Counted from the first letter of the stretch, positions 1 through 5,882 are shown. The stretch: DNA of 5,882 nt from X23 sp050251575 (GCA_050251575.1 JBFWMP010000166.1:1-5882); one strand, 5' to 3'. The notes: generated by a model not told the origin, from the sequence alone. Translations and numbers: made by a program.

Positions 1-10
1 CTTCCGATCT
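1..10 (+). other. Probable Illumina adapter remnant
   Basis: The first ten bases, CTTCCGATCT, are identical to the 3' end of the standard Illumina adapter (which ends GCTCTTCCGATCT). They encode L-P-I and part of a fourth codon ahead of the DctM signature TFTPTEA, where the family usually has a glycine. If base 10 is artefactual, the true codon is NGT, which can be GGT for Gly. A chance match of ten bases at exactly the first position is unlikely but not excluded. Confidence 0.8.
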
Positions 11-591
11 GTACATTTACTCCCACAGAGGCAGGTGCTGTTGCTGCTATATATGGATTGATTGTCGGCGTATTTGTTTATAAAGAACTGAAAATCAAGG
101 ATATACCAAAGGTTATTTGCAATTCTGCTGTTGCTGCATCTGTTATTATGCTGATAATGGCAACTGTGTCTACCTTTGGTTATGTACTTACCCGTGAGCA
201 CATTCCACAGAGCATAGCAAGTACAATGCTGTCACTTACTGATAATAAATATATTTTGCTTCTTTTATTTAATATAATTGTACTGATTGCAGGCTGTTTC
301 TTAAATTCATCTGCTGCTATAGCACTCCTAACACCCATTTTGCTACCAGTTTTAACTAGTGTCGGAGTTGATCCCTATCTAGTAGGTATTATTTTTATCG
401 TTAATATGGGTATCGGCATGGTAACTCCTCCAGTAGGCAGCTGCCTGTATGTGGCATGTAATATTGCTAATGTAAAACTGGAAGATTTGGTTAAGTCGGT
501 TATTCCTTATTTAATTGCACTAGTTATGTCATTGGTACTAATTACTTTTGTTGAACCAATCAGTATGTTTTTAGTTAGACTGCTGGGGTAA
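1..591 (+). CDS. dctM: TRAP transporter large permease, DctM subunit (5'-truncated)
   Basis: This is the C-terminal 196 codons of the large membrane subunit of a tripartite ATP-independent periplasmic (TRAP) transporter. The family uses an ion gradient to import carboxylates or acid sugars delivered by an extracytoplasmic binding protein. The frame is open from base 1, so the start lies outside the window; full-length DctM proteins are about 425 residues. Fragment residues 6-12 (FTPTEAG) and 135-146 (NMGIGMVTPPVG) match two family signatures. Hydrophobic stretches at about 11-28, 41-63, 84-110, 122-150 and 167-188 fit membrane or re-entrant helices. The first three residues, and part of the fourth codon, probably come from sequencing adapter (bases 1-10). 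The binding protein and small DctQ subunit are not visible and would lie upstream. The substrate cannot be told from this part. The gene ends before a strong terminator, so it is probably the last gene of its operon. Confidence 0.93.
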   Translation, partial: LPICTFTPTEAGAVAAIYGLIVGVFVYKELKIKDIPKVICNSAVAASVIMLIMATVSTFGYVLTREHIPQSIASTMLSLTDNKYILLLLFNIIVLIAGCFLNSSAAIALLTPILLPVLTSVGVDPYLVGIIFIVNMGIGMVTPPVGSCLYVACNIANVKLEDLVKSVIPYLIALVMSLVLITFVEPISMFLVRLLG

Positions 592-612
592 TATCTCACA
601 TCTTAATTTTTT

Positions 613-666
613 TATTCATTAAAAAACCGAGATAGCTTTTATGCCATCTCGGTTTTTTAATGAATA
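613..666 (+). terminator. Strong intrinsic terminator after dctM
   Basis: A 21-bp perfect stem pairs 613-633 with 646-666. Two more G-C pairs lie inside it after one mismatch, leaving the loop TTTTAT. The GC-rich core (CCGAGAT with ATCTCGG) is followed by T6 and preceded on the other arm by A6, so it has the form of a rho-independent terminator on either strand. It begins 21 bases after the dctM stop codon and separates that operon from the regulator gene, which has its own promoter. Confidence 0.92.
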
Positions 667-687
667 TTTTTTGAGATGGATGAATGA

Positions 688-716
688 TTGACATGTCATG
701 GAAGAATGGATACAAT
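688..716 (+). promoter_or_regulatory. Sigma-A-type promoter of the GntR-family gene
   Basis: A perfect -35 box TTGACA (688-693) is followed by a 17-base spacer and the -10 box TACAAT (711-716), one base from consensus. Transcription would start near 723, about 45 bases before the GTG start of the regulator. The 10-bp palindrome TGACATGTCA (689-698) overlaps the -35 box and could be an operator half or full site; this is inference. Confidence 0.82.
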
Positions 717-723
717 AATACTG

Positions 724-743
724 TTGTGAAATGATGATCACAA
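724..743. promoter_or_regulatory. Candidate operator: TTGTGA-N8-TCACAA inverted repeat
   Basis: Six-base arms TTGTGA (724-729) and TCACAA (738-743) form a perfect inverted repeat with an 8-base centre. It lies at or just after the predicted transcription start of the regulator gene, where a bound dimer would block initiation. Autoregulation by the adjacent GntR/FCD protein is a reasonable guess. The arms resemble CRP half-sites, but the usual CRP gap is 6, not 8. Confidence 0.45.
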
Positions 744-766
744 TGTTTAAGATTTGATTGAAATGA

Positions 767-1396
767 GTGATTGATATAGAACCATTAAAAACACTTCAAA
801 CAGGAGAATATATTGCTCAGATGTTAAGAAGAGAGATGCTGGAAGGGAGGATTAAGGATGGTGAGGAGTTGACACAGGTCATTGTTGCTAAACAGCTTGG
901 CACTTCACGAATGCCCGTCAGAGAGGCATTTACTCAATTAGAGTATGAAGGGTTGCTGGAAAGGTTAAATAACCGGCATACGAGAGCGGTTGGCATTAAT
1001 CGGTCAGTGCAGTGTAATCACCTGCGTATGTTGAGTGCTATGGAGGCAGAAGTTTTTAAGCTGCTTGTCGAGATAAATACGGATATAAGCATACTAGAAG
1101 ACTTATTGAACCAGTATGCCCATGTTGTAGAGTGTGGCGAGGTTTTTAAATGTTTGGAATTGGAAGGGCAGTTTCACAAAACGCTTTTTCGCTTAACTGG
1201 AGATAAGCATCTTTTTCTTATTTATCATACGACATTTGAACCACTTTATAAGTATGTAATAAGCAACCAGTCTTTTAATTATGAGAGTCGCCTGAGTACC
1301 TTACAAGAGGTCGTAAGAGCTGTTAAAACAAAAAATATTCAGGAAATTGGACAAGCTGTTTGTATGTATTTTTACACAATTAATGAAACTCTCTAA
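767..1396 (+). CDS. GntR-family transcriptional regulator, FCD subfamily
   Basis: This is a 209-residue DNA-binding regulator. Residues about 8-75 form the GntR winged helix-turn-helix, with the recognition-helix signature TSRMPVREAF (46-55) and the wing region ending HTRAVG (71-76). Residues about 85-205 form the all-helical FCD ligand domain. The start is GTG at 767: an in-frame TGA lies directly before it (764-766), and starting at the next Met (821) would remove the first helix of the DNA-binding domain. The ribosome site before it is weak. FCD regulators often control uptake and breakdown of carboxylates or sugar acids, and this one follows a TRAP permease gene, so control of that transporter operon is likely but unproven. 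The FCD metal site is degenerate: the D-x-x-F-H motif reads E133-G-Q-F-H137, and the two later histidines appear as L179 and Y201 in my alignment from memory. A standalone promoter lies upstream; no clear terminator follows. Confidence 0.9.
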   Translation: MIDIEPLKTLQTGEYIAQMLRREMLEGRIKDGEELTQVIVAKQLGTSRMPVREAFTQLEYEGLLERLNNRHTRAVGINRSVQCNHLRMLSAMEAEVFKLLVEINTDISILEDLLNQYAHVVECGEVFKCLELEGQFHKTLFRLTGDKHLFLIYHTTFEPLYKYVISNQSFNYESRLSTLQEVVRAVKTKNIQEIGQAVCMYFYTINETL

Positions 1397-1473
1397 TAAG
1401 TATATTCTATGATGAAAACCAAATATCACTAAATTGCATAGAGATGTTTTCATAATTGCAAGATAGTGAGAAC

Positions 1474-1543
1474 GATGGATTGAGCGTTTACCCTTCGGAT
1501 GTAGGTCGCCTGCCAATTACGATTCCTCCGAACTGCCAGCTCT
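1474..1543 (+). promoter_or_regulatory. GC-rich, foldable leader segment of unknown type before the methionine gene
   Basis: The gap between the regulator and the methionine gene is 176 bases (1397-1572). This 70-base part has 37 G or C (53%), well above its AT-rich surroundings. It can fold as a 6-bp stem TTCGGA (1494-1499) with TCCGAA (1527-1532), enclosing a hairpin GTAGG (1501-1505) with CCTGC (1509-1513) around TCG. It may be a cis-acting RNA for the downstream gene, a mobile-element remnant or a decayed gene. I looked for S-box, cobalamin, T-box and tetrahydrofolate riboswitch hallmarks and found none. The rest of the gap has only weak inverted repeats (for example ATGAAAAC at 1412-1419 with GTTTTCAT at 1446-1453), and no clear promoter or terminator. 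Confidence 0.3.
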
Positions 1544-1572
1544 AATGTTAAATTAAGATGAGGTGAGATAAT

Positions 1573-3366
1573 ATGATTAGAGAATATCTAAAGGATAATA
1601 TATTGGTTACGGATGGAGCGATGGGTACGTATTATCCGCAAATATCGGACGATAATATACCCTTTTGTGAATTAGCGAATATTAATAATCCTGATGCTAT
1701 TGCAAGAATTCATAAGCAGTATATTGAAGCCGGTGCTAAGCTTATCCGAACCAATACTTTTTCTGCAAATACAAAAACCTTGGGGATATCAAGGCAAAAA
1801 TTAAGGACTTTGATTATCAATGGATATAAAATTGCAGAAAAGGCGGCAGAAGGCAGAGAGGTTTTTGTAGCTGCAGATATAGGACCTGTGCCGGAAATAG
1901 ACAGCAATAGTGTTGAAATAGATAAATCTAATATTATAGAAGAATATAAGTTCATTGCGGATGTTTTCTTAGAGTTAAATGCTAAAGTTTTTGTTTTCGA
2001 GACATTCAGCAGTGCAGAGTATTTAGAGCAGGTTACAAGATATATCAAACAAAAAAGTGAAGATGTATTTATAATCACTCAGTTTGTAGTAATGGGTGAT
2101 GGGTATACAAGAAAAGGACTCAGTGCTCAGAGGATAGTAGAAGAAGTAAAGAAAATTGCAGCAATAGATGCATATGGCTTTAATTGCGGTACAGGACCGA
2201 CTCATTTATATAATGCAATTAAATCGATAGATATCTCAAATGATATTGTTTCCGTATTGCCAAATGCAGGATTTCCGGAAATAGTAAATGAGAGAACCAT
2301 CTATCCGCAGAATGAAGAGTATTTTGCCAATATGATGATGCGTATAAAAGAGCTTGGTGCCAAGATAATCGGTGGATGCTGCGGGACTACACCGATTCAT
2401 ATTCATAAAATAGTACAAAGGTTGGGCATCCATAATCCTAGAGAGAAAGCGGAAAAGCTTATTATCATAAAAGAGAATGATAATAAGCCAATCAAAAGAA
2501 ACTTATTCTATGAAAAATTGAAGAATAATGAGTTTGCTATTGCAGTAGAATTAGACCCGCCGTTTGGAAATAATATTGATGCAATATTATCCGGTGCTAA
2601 GCTGCTAAAAGATAGCGGTGTTGATATTATTACCATATCTGATTCTCCTTTGGCTAGAGCAAGAATCAATCCTTTCGTAGTTGCTTCAAAAATTATAAGG
2701 GAGATAGGAATAGATGCAATACCTCATATTTGCTGCAGAGATAGAAATATTATAGCCTTAAAATCCGACTTGCTTGCAGCGCACATGGAGGGGATAAGAA
2801 ATATTCTCGCAGTGACAGGGGACCCAATAGCAGGGGCAGAAAGAAATGAGATTAAAAGTGTCTTTAATCTTAATTCAATGAAGCTAATGAAGTTAATAAG
2901 CGAAATGAATAAAGAACAGTTTTCTGATGATACCCTATTTATAGGAGGAGCATTAAATCTAAATGCAAGGAATAAAGATGCTGAAGTGCTAAGAATGTAT
3001 AAGAAGGCAGAGGCAGGAGCAGACTTCTTTCTTACACAGCCTATCTATTCCGATGAAGTGGCAGCCTATTTATCAACATTTAGAAAAAGTGATGAAATAA
3101 GAATACTTGGTGGAATTATGCCCATCGTTAGCTATAAAAATGCACAGTTTTTAAATAACGAAATTCCGGGCATAGCAGTTCCTGAAAAATATATTTCCCG
3201 TTTCCATGAGGAAATGAGCAGGGAAGGGGCAGAACAAGAAGGGATTAATATTGCAGTAGATATTGCTGCTAGAATCAAAAAAGATGTAAACGGATTCTAT
3301 TTTATTGCTCCATTTAACAGAGCAGCTATGATAGCAAAAATTATCAAGAAATTAAATCTTTCATAA
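1573..3366 (+). CDS. yitJ: Bifunctional homocysteine S-methyltransferase / 5,10-methylenetetrahydrofolate reductase
   Basis: This 597-residue cytosolic fusion joins two steps of methionine synthesis. Residues about 1-285 form the homocysteine S-methyltransferase barrel, which activates homocysteine through zinc bound by three cysteines: C205 in GFNCGTGP and C269-C270 in GGCCGTTP, all present. Residues about 310-592 form the flavin-dependent MTHFR barrel, which reduces methylene-THF to methyl-THF. Its marks are the E326 region (VELDPP), HICCRDRN (385-392), LAVTGDP (412-418), LTQPIYS (487-493) and GGIMPI (513-518). Length and order match the B. subtilis YitJ type. The ATG at 1573 follows AGGTGAG (1561-1567) at good spacing. 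No cobalamin-binding domain is present, so unlike MetH the methyl donor of the first domain is uncertain. It lies 176 bases after the regulator on the same strand but is probably a separate unit. A palindromic repeat starts at its stop codon. Confidence 0.95.
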   Translation: MIREYLKDNILVTDGAMGTYYPQISDDNIPFCELANINNPDAIARIHKQYIEAGAKLIRTNTFSANTKTLGISRQKLRTLIINGYKIAEKAAEGREVFVAADIGPVPEIDSNSVEIDKSNIIEEYKFIADVFLELNAKVFVFETFSSAEYLEQVTRYIKQKSEDVFIITQFVVMGDGYTRKGLSAQRIVEEVKKIAAIDAYGFNCGTGPTHLYNAIKSIDISNDIVSVLPNAGFPEIVNERTIYPQNEEYFANMMMRIKELGAKIIGGCCGTTPIHIHKIVQRLGIHNPREKAEKLIIIKENDNKPIKRNLFYEKLKNNEFAIAVELDPPFGNNIDAILSGAKLLKDSGVDIITISDSPLARARINPFVVASKIIREIGIDAIPHICCRDRNIIALKSDLLAAHMEGIRNILAVTGDPIAGAERNEIKSVFNLNSMKLMKLISEMNKEQFSDDTLFIGGALNLNARNKDAEVLRMYKKAEAGADFFLTQPIYSDEVAAYLSTFRKSDEIRILGGIMPIVSYKNAQFLNNEIPGIAVPEKYISRFHEEMSREGAEQEGINIAVDIAARIKKDVNGFYFIAPFNRAAMIAKIIKKLNLS

Positions 3367-3565
3367 TAAGTAAAAGTTAAGGTGCCGGGGAAACCAATGA
3401 AAAAGTATGATTAAGCAAAAGAAACTCGAGATGTCATCCTGAACGCAAGTGAAGGATCTTAGCACTTAAGCAACTTTTAAGATTCTTCATTTCACTTCGT
3501 TTCATTCAGAATGACACAAGACGGGTTTTTTCAGCGGTTTCCCAGTGACCTTAACTTTTACTTAT
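3366..3565. repeat. MITE-like palindromic repeat at the convergent junction
   Basis: A composite palindrome of about 200 bp. The outer arms, 3367-3404 and 3526-3564, are inverted copies: the first 17 positions match exactly (TAAGTAAAAGTTAAGGT) and about 33 of 38 match overall; one further base pairs at each end. The inner arms, 3432-3461 and 3478-3516, are inverted copies of a motif beginning TGTCATYCTGAA and ending ATCTTA; the right copy is 9 bases longer. Each inner arm can also fold alone (ATCCT 3436-3440 with AGGAT 3453-3457; ATTCT 3482-3486 with AGAAT 3508-3512). From memory, the inner motif resembles the GTCATTCTGA...GAAGAATCT repeat found dispersed in many bacterial genomes. No transposase is encoded and no clear target duplication is seen. 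A6/T6 tracts near the outer stem suggest it also ends transcription from both flanking genes. Confidence 0.8.
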
Positions 3566-4554
3566 CTGTACATTCGGCTTTGTCTAATATCTTCTCCAAA
3601 GAATTTCAGAGGAAGATAATGACCTAATAATCTGGAGATTACTCGTTCTGAGTAAAGCTCTGTAAGTTCTTCAATATTAAGGTTCGTGTTGATGATTGTT
3701 TTTCGTTTATCCATTAGCCGGGTGTTTAAAATGTTAAAAAATACTGAGCTGGTATAAGTATTTATAAATTCTGAGCCCAAGTCATCAATAATCATAAGGT
3801 CAACATCAAATAGTTTGTCTATTTGATGTTTATCTGCGAGGGAGTCGGATTTATTAAATTTATAATCTTCGAGAAGACCAAAGGTCTTATAAGCTGTTTG
3901 ATAGAAAACAGTTTTACCTTTATCTAATAAGTCTTTGGCTACGCAACTGGACAAAAAAGTCTTTCCAAGTCCTGTGCCCCCATAAAGCAAAAGATTTTGA
4001 TCAGACTTATCAAAATTAGTAACAAAATCAATACACTTTTGAAAAATATCTTGCATATTTTGTCTGGGTGAAATCTTACTTTCACTGTCTGTGGAGGTAG
4101 TGTAATAGCTAAAGTCGAAATTATCGAAGTTTTGAGTGTCCAAGATAGCTGCTAAATTTGATTGGGCGTACGCTGCTTCTATGAGCTTTTGTCTGAAGCA
4201 GCTGCAAAGCTGATTATTCTCATAGCCGGTATCTTTGCAAGTTTTACATTTATACCTGATTGTCAGATAGTCAGCAGGATAACCATGGACGCTCAGCAGC
4301 TCACCTTTTTCCATATTCAGATCAATATTTTTTTGGCGAATTTGTTCAATAATGTCTTCTGTTTCAGATGAATGTTGAAATAATTGTCGCACAAGGGATA
4401 AACCTGTTTCATAAAGTTGGCGGTCGATTTCTTCGATACGGGGAATTTCCTTATATATTTCTCCTTTTTTGTGCTCTAATTCAGCTTTTTGCTTATCTTG
4501 AAGAGCTTCATAACTTTTGATTATTTGACTATATACTTGCTTATCATAAGCCAT
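3562..4554 (-). CDS. dnaI: DnaI/DnaC-type helicase loader, AAA+ ATPase
   Basis: This 330-residue protein should load the replicative DNA helicase during initiation or restart. Residues about 1-100 are helical and charged, probably a coiled helicase-binding region. A zinc-binding cluster follows, C103-x-x-C106 with C117-x-C119, as in DnaI-type N-terminal domains. The AAA+ domain covers about 140-325: Walker A GGTGLGKT (192-199), Walker B LMIIDDLG (253-260), a sensor-1 asparagine in INTN (288-291), and SERVISRL (302-309) with the arginine-finger region. All catalytic motifs look intact. Length is close to B. subtilis DnaI (about 310 residues). The ATG lies 8 bases after the stop of the DnaD-like gene, and its likely ribosome site (AGGT) sits at that gene's end, so translation is probably coupled. 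The stop codon TAA lies inside the outer arm of the palindromic repeat. A phage or transposon DnaC-like ATPase is less likely, given the zinc cluster and neighbour. Confidence 0.93.
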   Translation of the reverse strand: MAYDKQVYSQIIKSYEALQDKQKAELEHKKGEIYKEIPRIEEIDRQLYETGLSLVRQLFQHSSETEDIIEQIRQKNIDLNMEKGELLSVHGYPADYLTIRYKCKTCKDTGYENNQLCSCFRQKLIEAAYAQSNLAAILDTQNFDNFDFSYYTTSTDSESKISPRQNMQDIFQKCIDFVTNFDKSDQNLLLYGGTGLGKTFLSSCVAKDLLDKGKTVFYQTAYKTFGLLEDYKFNKSDSLADKHQIDKLFDVDLMIIDDLGSEFINTYTSSVFFNILNTRLMDKRKTIINTNLNIEELTELYSERVISRLLGHYLPLKFFGEDIRQSRMYR

Positions 4555-4562
4555 GAGTAAGA

Positions 4563-5639
4563 TTACCTGCTTTCTTCTTTGATATTATTCAATCTTTTTT
4601 GTAGTAAAAGGCGCTCAATTTCATTGAAATCATGCTTTCTTTGAGTAAAGTTAATAAACTTATTATTCTTTGGACTAGACTTATTAGCAGAAGTCTTCTT
4701 AAGGTATTTTTCTTTTGAATTTTCCTTATATTGTTTCATATCTCTTTCGGCAGCTTCCACAGTCATGGTTCCCCGTTCATGCCAAGATTGCAAGATAGAG
4801 TTTAGGTAAGGGAATGCCAGCTTGCCTGTATTTGATATTGTAAGCTCATAGGCTAATTTTATTAAATCAGGGGACAGATTCATTTTGTTAGTCCAATTTA
4901 GTATATATCCTTCTTCTGTTTCAGTGAGGGATCTGTCTATAATCCCTAAAGATTTTTTGATTTGATGAAGCACTGTCTTTCTCTGTTCAACCTGACCGAG
5001 ATATTGCTCCGCCTTATCGATACTATTAATGCCTTCATCAGCCCAGCTGATAGCCACCTTTTCGATATATCTCATACTCTTTTTATTTAAAGAGGCACAG
5101 TATTCTAACAGCATGATGATGACTTCTACAGGCAAACGCAGCCAATCATAGAAGCTGTAAAGAGTCTTTATGTCTGCTGAACTCAACATTTTATCAAGTT
5201 TCTCCTGAGCAGTCTGATATAAGTAACGAATATTTTTATCCTGTTCAATATAGATTGAAATTTCCTCAGGAGTATAATTCGGTTTCGAATCTATTAATAT
5301 ATGCGAAAATTTCTTTGCAGCTAGTTGCGGGTCAGAAGTTAAATCAACAAATGCTATATCAAAATCAGATGGCTGTCCATCATCATGTATAACTAATCTT
5401 ACTACGCCAACTGACTCCCAGTATTTCCAAGCATTTATTACATCAGACTCAAGAATATTTAAAGCAGCAGCGATATCCTTGTTTTCAACTTGGTTATTAT
5501 GTTGAAAGCACTGTCGGAGTCCATACAAGTAGACCTTTACGAAGGTAGCATTGGAAGATGGCATATATTTATCTATAAAAATATTTGCTACAGGAAAAGA
5601 GTGTATTTGATTACTATTGGACAATGTGTATGTAGCCAT
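4563..5639 (-). CDS. DnaD/DnaB-like primosome protein with two DDBH2 domains
   Basis: This 358-residue protein belongs to the Firmicute DnaB/DnaD family, which remodels DNA at oriC or stalled forks and recruits the helicase loader. Residues about 18-100 look like the N-terminal winged-helix (DDBH1) domain. Two DDBH2 (DnaB_2) repeats follow, at about 125-215 and 245-300. Each ends in the family's Y-x7-W pattern: YIEKVAISWADEGI (191-204) and YLNSILQSWHERGT (278-291). The last 60 residues are Lys/Glu-rich and probably flexible, as DNA-binding tails in this family often are. The two DDBH2 copies make it more like DnaB than the shorter DnaD, but neither symbol is safe. I place the start at the ATG at 5639, not the one at 5645, because GGAGG lies 7 bases before the former and only 1 before the latter. 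It is followed closely by its likely partner, the helicase loader. Confidence 0.9.
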   Translation of the reverse strand: MATYTLSNSNQIHSFPVANIFIDKYMPSSNATFVKVYLYGLRQCFQHNNQVENKDIAAALNILESDVINAWKYWESVGVVRLVIHDDGQPSDFDIAFVDLTSDPQLAAKKFSHILIDSKPNYTPEEISIYIEQDKNIRYLYQTAQEKLDKMLSSADIKTLYSFYDWLRLPVEVIIMLLEYCASLNKKSMRYIEKVAISWADEGINSIDKAEQYLGQVEQRKTVLHQIKKSLGIIDRSLTETEEGYILNWTNKMNLSPDLIKLAYELTISNTGKLAFPYLNSILQSWHERGTMTVEAAERDMKQYKENSKEKYLKKTSANKSSPKNNKFINFTQRKHDFNEIERLLLQKRLNNIKEESR

Positions 5640-5645
5640 ATTCAT

Positions 5646-5651
5646 ACCTCC
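5646..5651 (-). promoter_or_regulatory. Ribosome binding site that decides the DnaD-like start
   Basis: On the minus strand GGAGGT is followed directly by ATG (5645) and, two codons later in frame, by a second ATG (5639). Spacing from GGAGG is 1 base to the first and 7 bases to the second, so ribosomes should use the second, giving a protein starting MATYTLSN. Confidence 0.8.
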
Positions 5652-5681
5652 GGAAAAATTAGGTAGTTTATCGTATCTATT

Positions 5682-5710
5682 ATTATAGCATAAATTTCTA
5701 TCAGATATAA
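5682..5710 (-). promoter_or_regulatory. Extended -10 promoter of the DnaD-like/helicase-loader operon
   Basis: Read on the minus strand, a perfect TATAAT (5687-5682) is preceded by TGC, giving the extended -10 motif TGnTATAAT. With a 17-base spacer the -35 position reads TTATAT (5710-5705), which is weak; the extended -10 would compensate. The start of transcription would fall near 5675, leaving a leader of about 35 bases before the ATG. Confidence 0.7.
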
Positions 5711-5758
5711 GGTAAGATTAGTTTAGGCCAGAATATATTTGCAGGAAATAAAAAACAT

Positions 5759-5790
5759 TTGATTTTTGTTCATACATATGTTATTATAAT
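5759..5790 (+). promoter_or_regulatory. Probable promoter of tRNA-Arg
   Basis: TTGATT (5759-5764), a 17-base spacer and TATTAT (5782-5787) fit a sigma-A promoter. An overlapping perfect TATAAT (5785-5790) lacks a -35 box at normal spacing. Either would start transcription a few bases before the mature tRNA 5' end at 5803. Confidence 0.6.
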
Positions 5791-5802
5791 ATGTGCTCAT
5801 AG

Positions 5803-5879
5803 GCGCCCTTGGCTCAGCTGGATAGAGTATTTGACTACGAATCAAAAGGTCGGGGGTTCGAATCCCTCAGGGCGCACCA
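5803..5879 (+). tRNA. tRNA-Arg, anticodon ACG
   Basis: The full cloverleaf can be drawn. The acceptor stem pairs GCGCCCT (5803-5809) with AGGGCGC (5869-5875). The D stem pairs GCTC (5812-5815) with GAGT (5825-5828), with one G-U. The anticodon stem TTTGA/TCAAA (5830-5834, 5842-5846) closes loop CTACGAA, with anticodon ACG at 5837-5839. The T stem (5852-5856, 5864-5868, one G-U) holds loop TTCGAAT. The discriminator is A5876 and CCA is encoded (5877-5879). The A34 would be deaminated to inosine by TadA so that it reads CGU, CGC and CGA. Confidence 0.97.
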
Positions 5880-5882
5880 AAA

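Noticed and set aside
1301..1516. Minus-strand open frame of 71 codons, with a TTG start, overlapping the regulator's 3' end
   Set aside because: Its C-terminal half is a shadow of the regulator gene, no good ribosome site precedes it, and the peptide is not recognised. The GC-rich start region is noted separately.
1500..1516. Partial likeness to a cobalamin-riboswitch B12 box (GGTCGCCTGCC)
   Set aside because: Only about 11 of 17 positions fit, the core invariant bases differ, and the rest of the cobalamin riboswitch is absent.
1710..2433. Three minus-strand open frames inside the methionine gene
   Set aside because: All are antisense to a protein with intact domain motifs, and their peptides have no recognisable features.
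3366..3565. CRISPR array
   Set aside because: The repeats are inverted, not direct and evenly spaced, and there are no spacers.
4162..4371. Plus-strand open frame of 69 codons inside the helicase-loader gene
   Set aside because: It lies opposite the zinc-binding region of a clear AAA+ protein and has no support of its own.
5774..5794. Inverted repeat ACATAT...ATATGT around the tRNA promoter -10 region
   Set aside because: The arms are short and made almost only of A and T, in an AT-rich promoter, so chance is a sufficient explanation.
5803..5879. tRNA-Arg as an attachment site for an integrated element
   Set aside because: No integrase gene and no second copy of the tRNA 3' end are in the window, which stops three bases after the tRNA.

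Overview
The window looks like a low-GC Firmicute of the class Clostridia. The evidence is AT-rich codon use, strong Shine-Dalgarno sequences, sigma-A-type promoters, a DnaI-type helicase loader beside a DnaD/DnaB-like protein, and a tRNA gene with an encoded CCA. No species can be named from this alone.

Layout. Positions 1-591 hold the C-terminal part of a TRAP-transporter large permease (DctM), closed by a long perfect-stem terminator (613-666). The first ten bases equal the 3' end of the common Illumina adapter, so the left edge is probably a contig end carrying untrimmed adapter. A consensus promoter (688-716) and a nearby inverted repeat (724-743) precede a GntR/FCD regulator (767-1396), plausibly the regulator of the TRAP operon. 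A 176-base gap with an unusually GC-rich, foldable patch leads to a bifunctional homocysteine S-methyltransferase/methylenetetrahydrofolate reductase of the YitJ type (1573-3366), which links the one-carbon folate pool to methionine.

A palindromic, MITE-like repeat of about 200 bp (3366-3565) fills the convergent junction and overlaps the stop codon of the gene on the other strand. The minus strand carries a two-gene replication-restart operon: a DnaD/DnaB-like protein (start best placed at 5639) followed after 8 bp by a DnaI/DnaC-type helicase-loader ATPase (4554 to 3562). A divergent tRNA-Arg(ACG) gene (5803-5879) closes the window.

I see no convincing new multi-gene system. The points most worth a second look are the palindromic repeat at the two stop codons, the unassigned leader of the methionine gene, the degenerate metal site of the FCD regulator and the adapter remnant.
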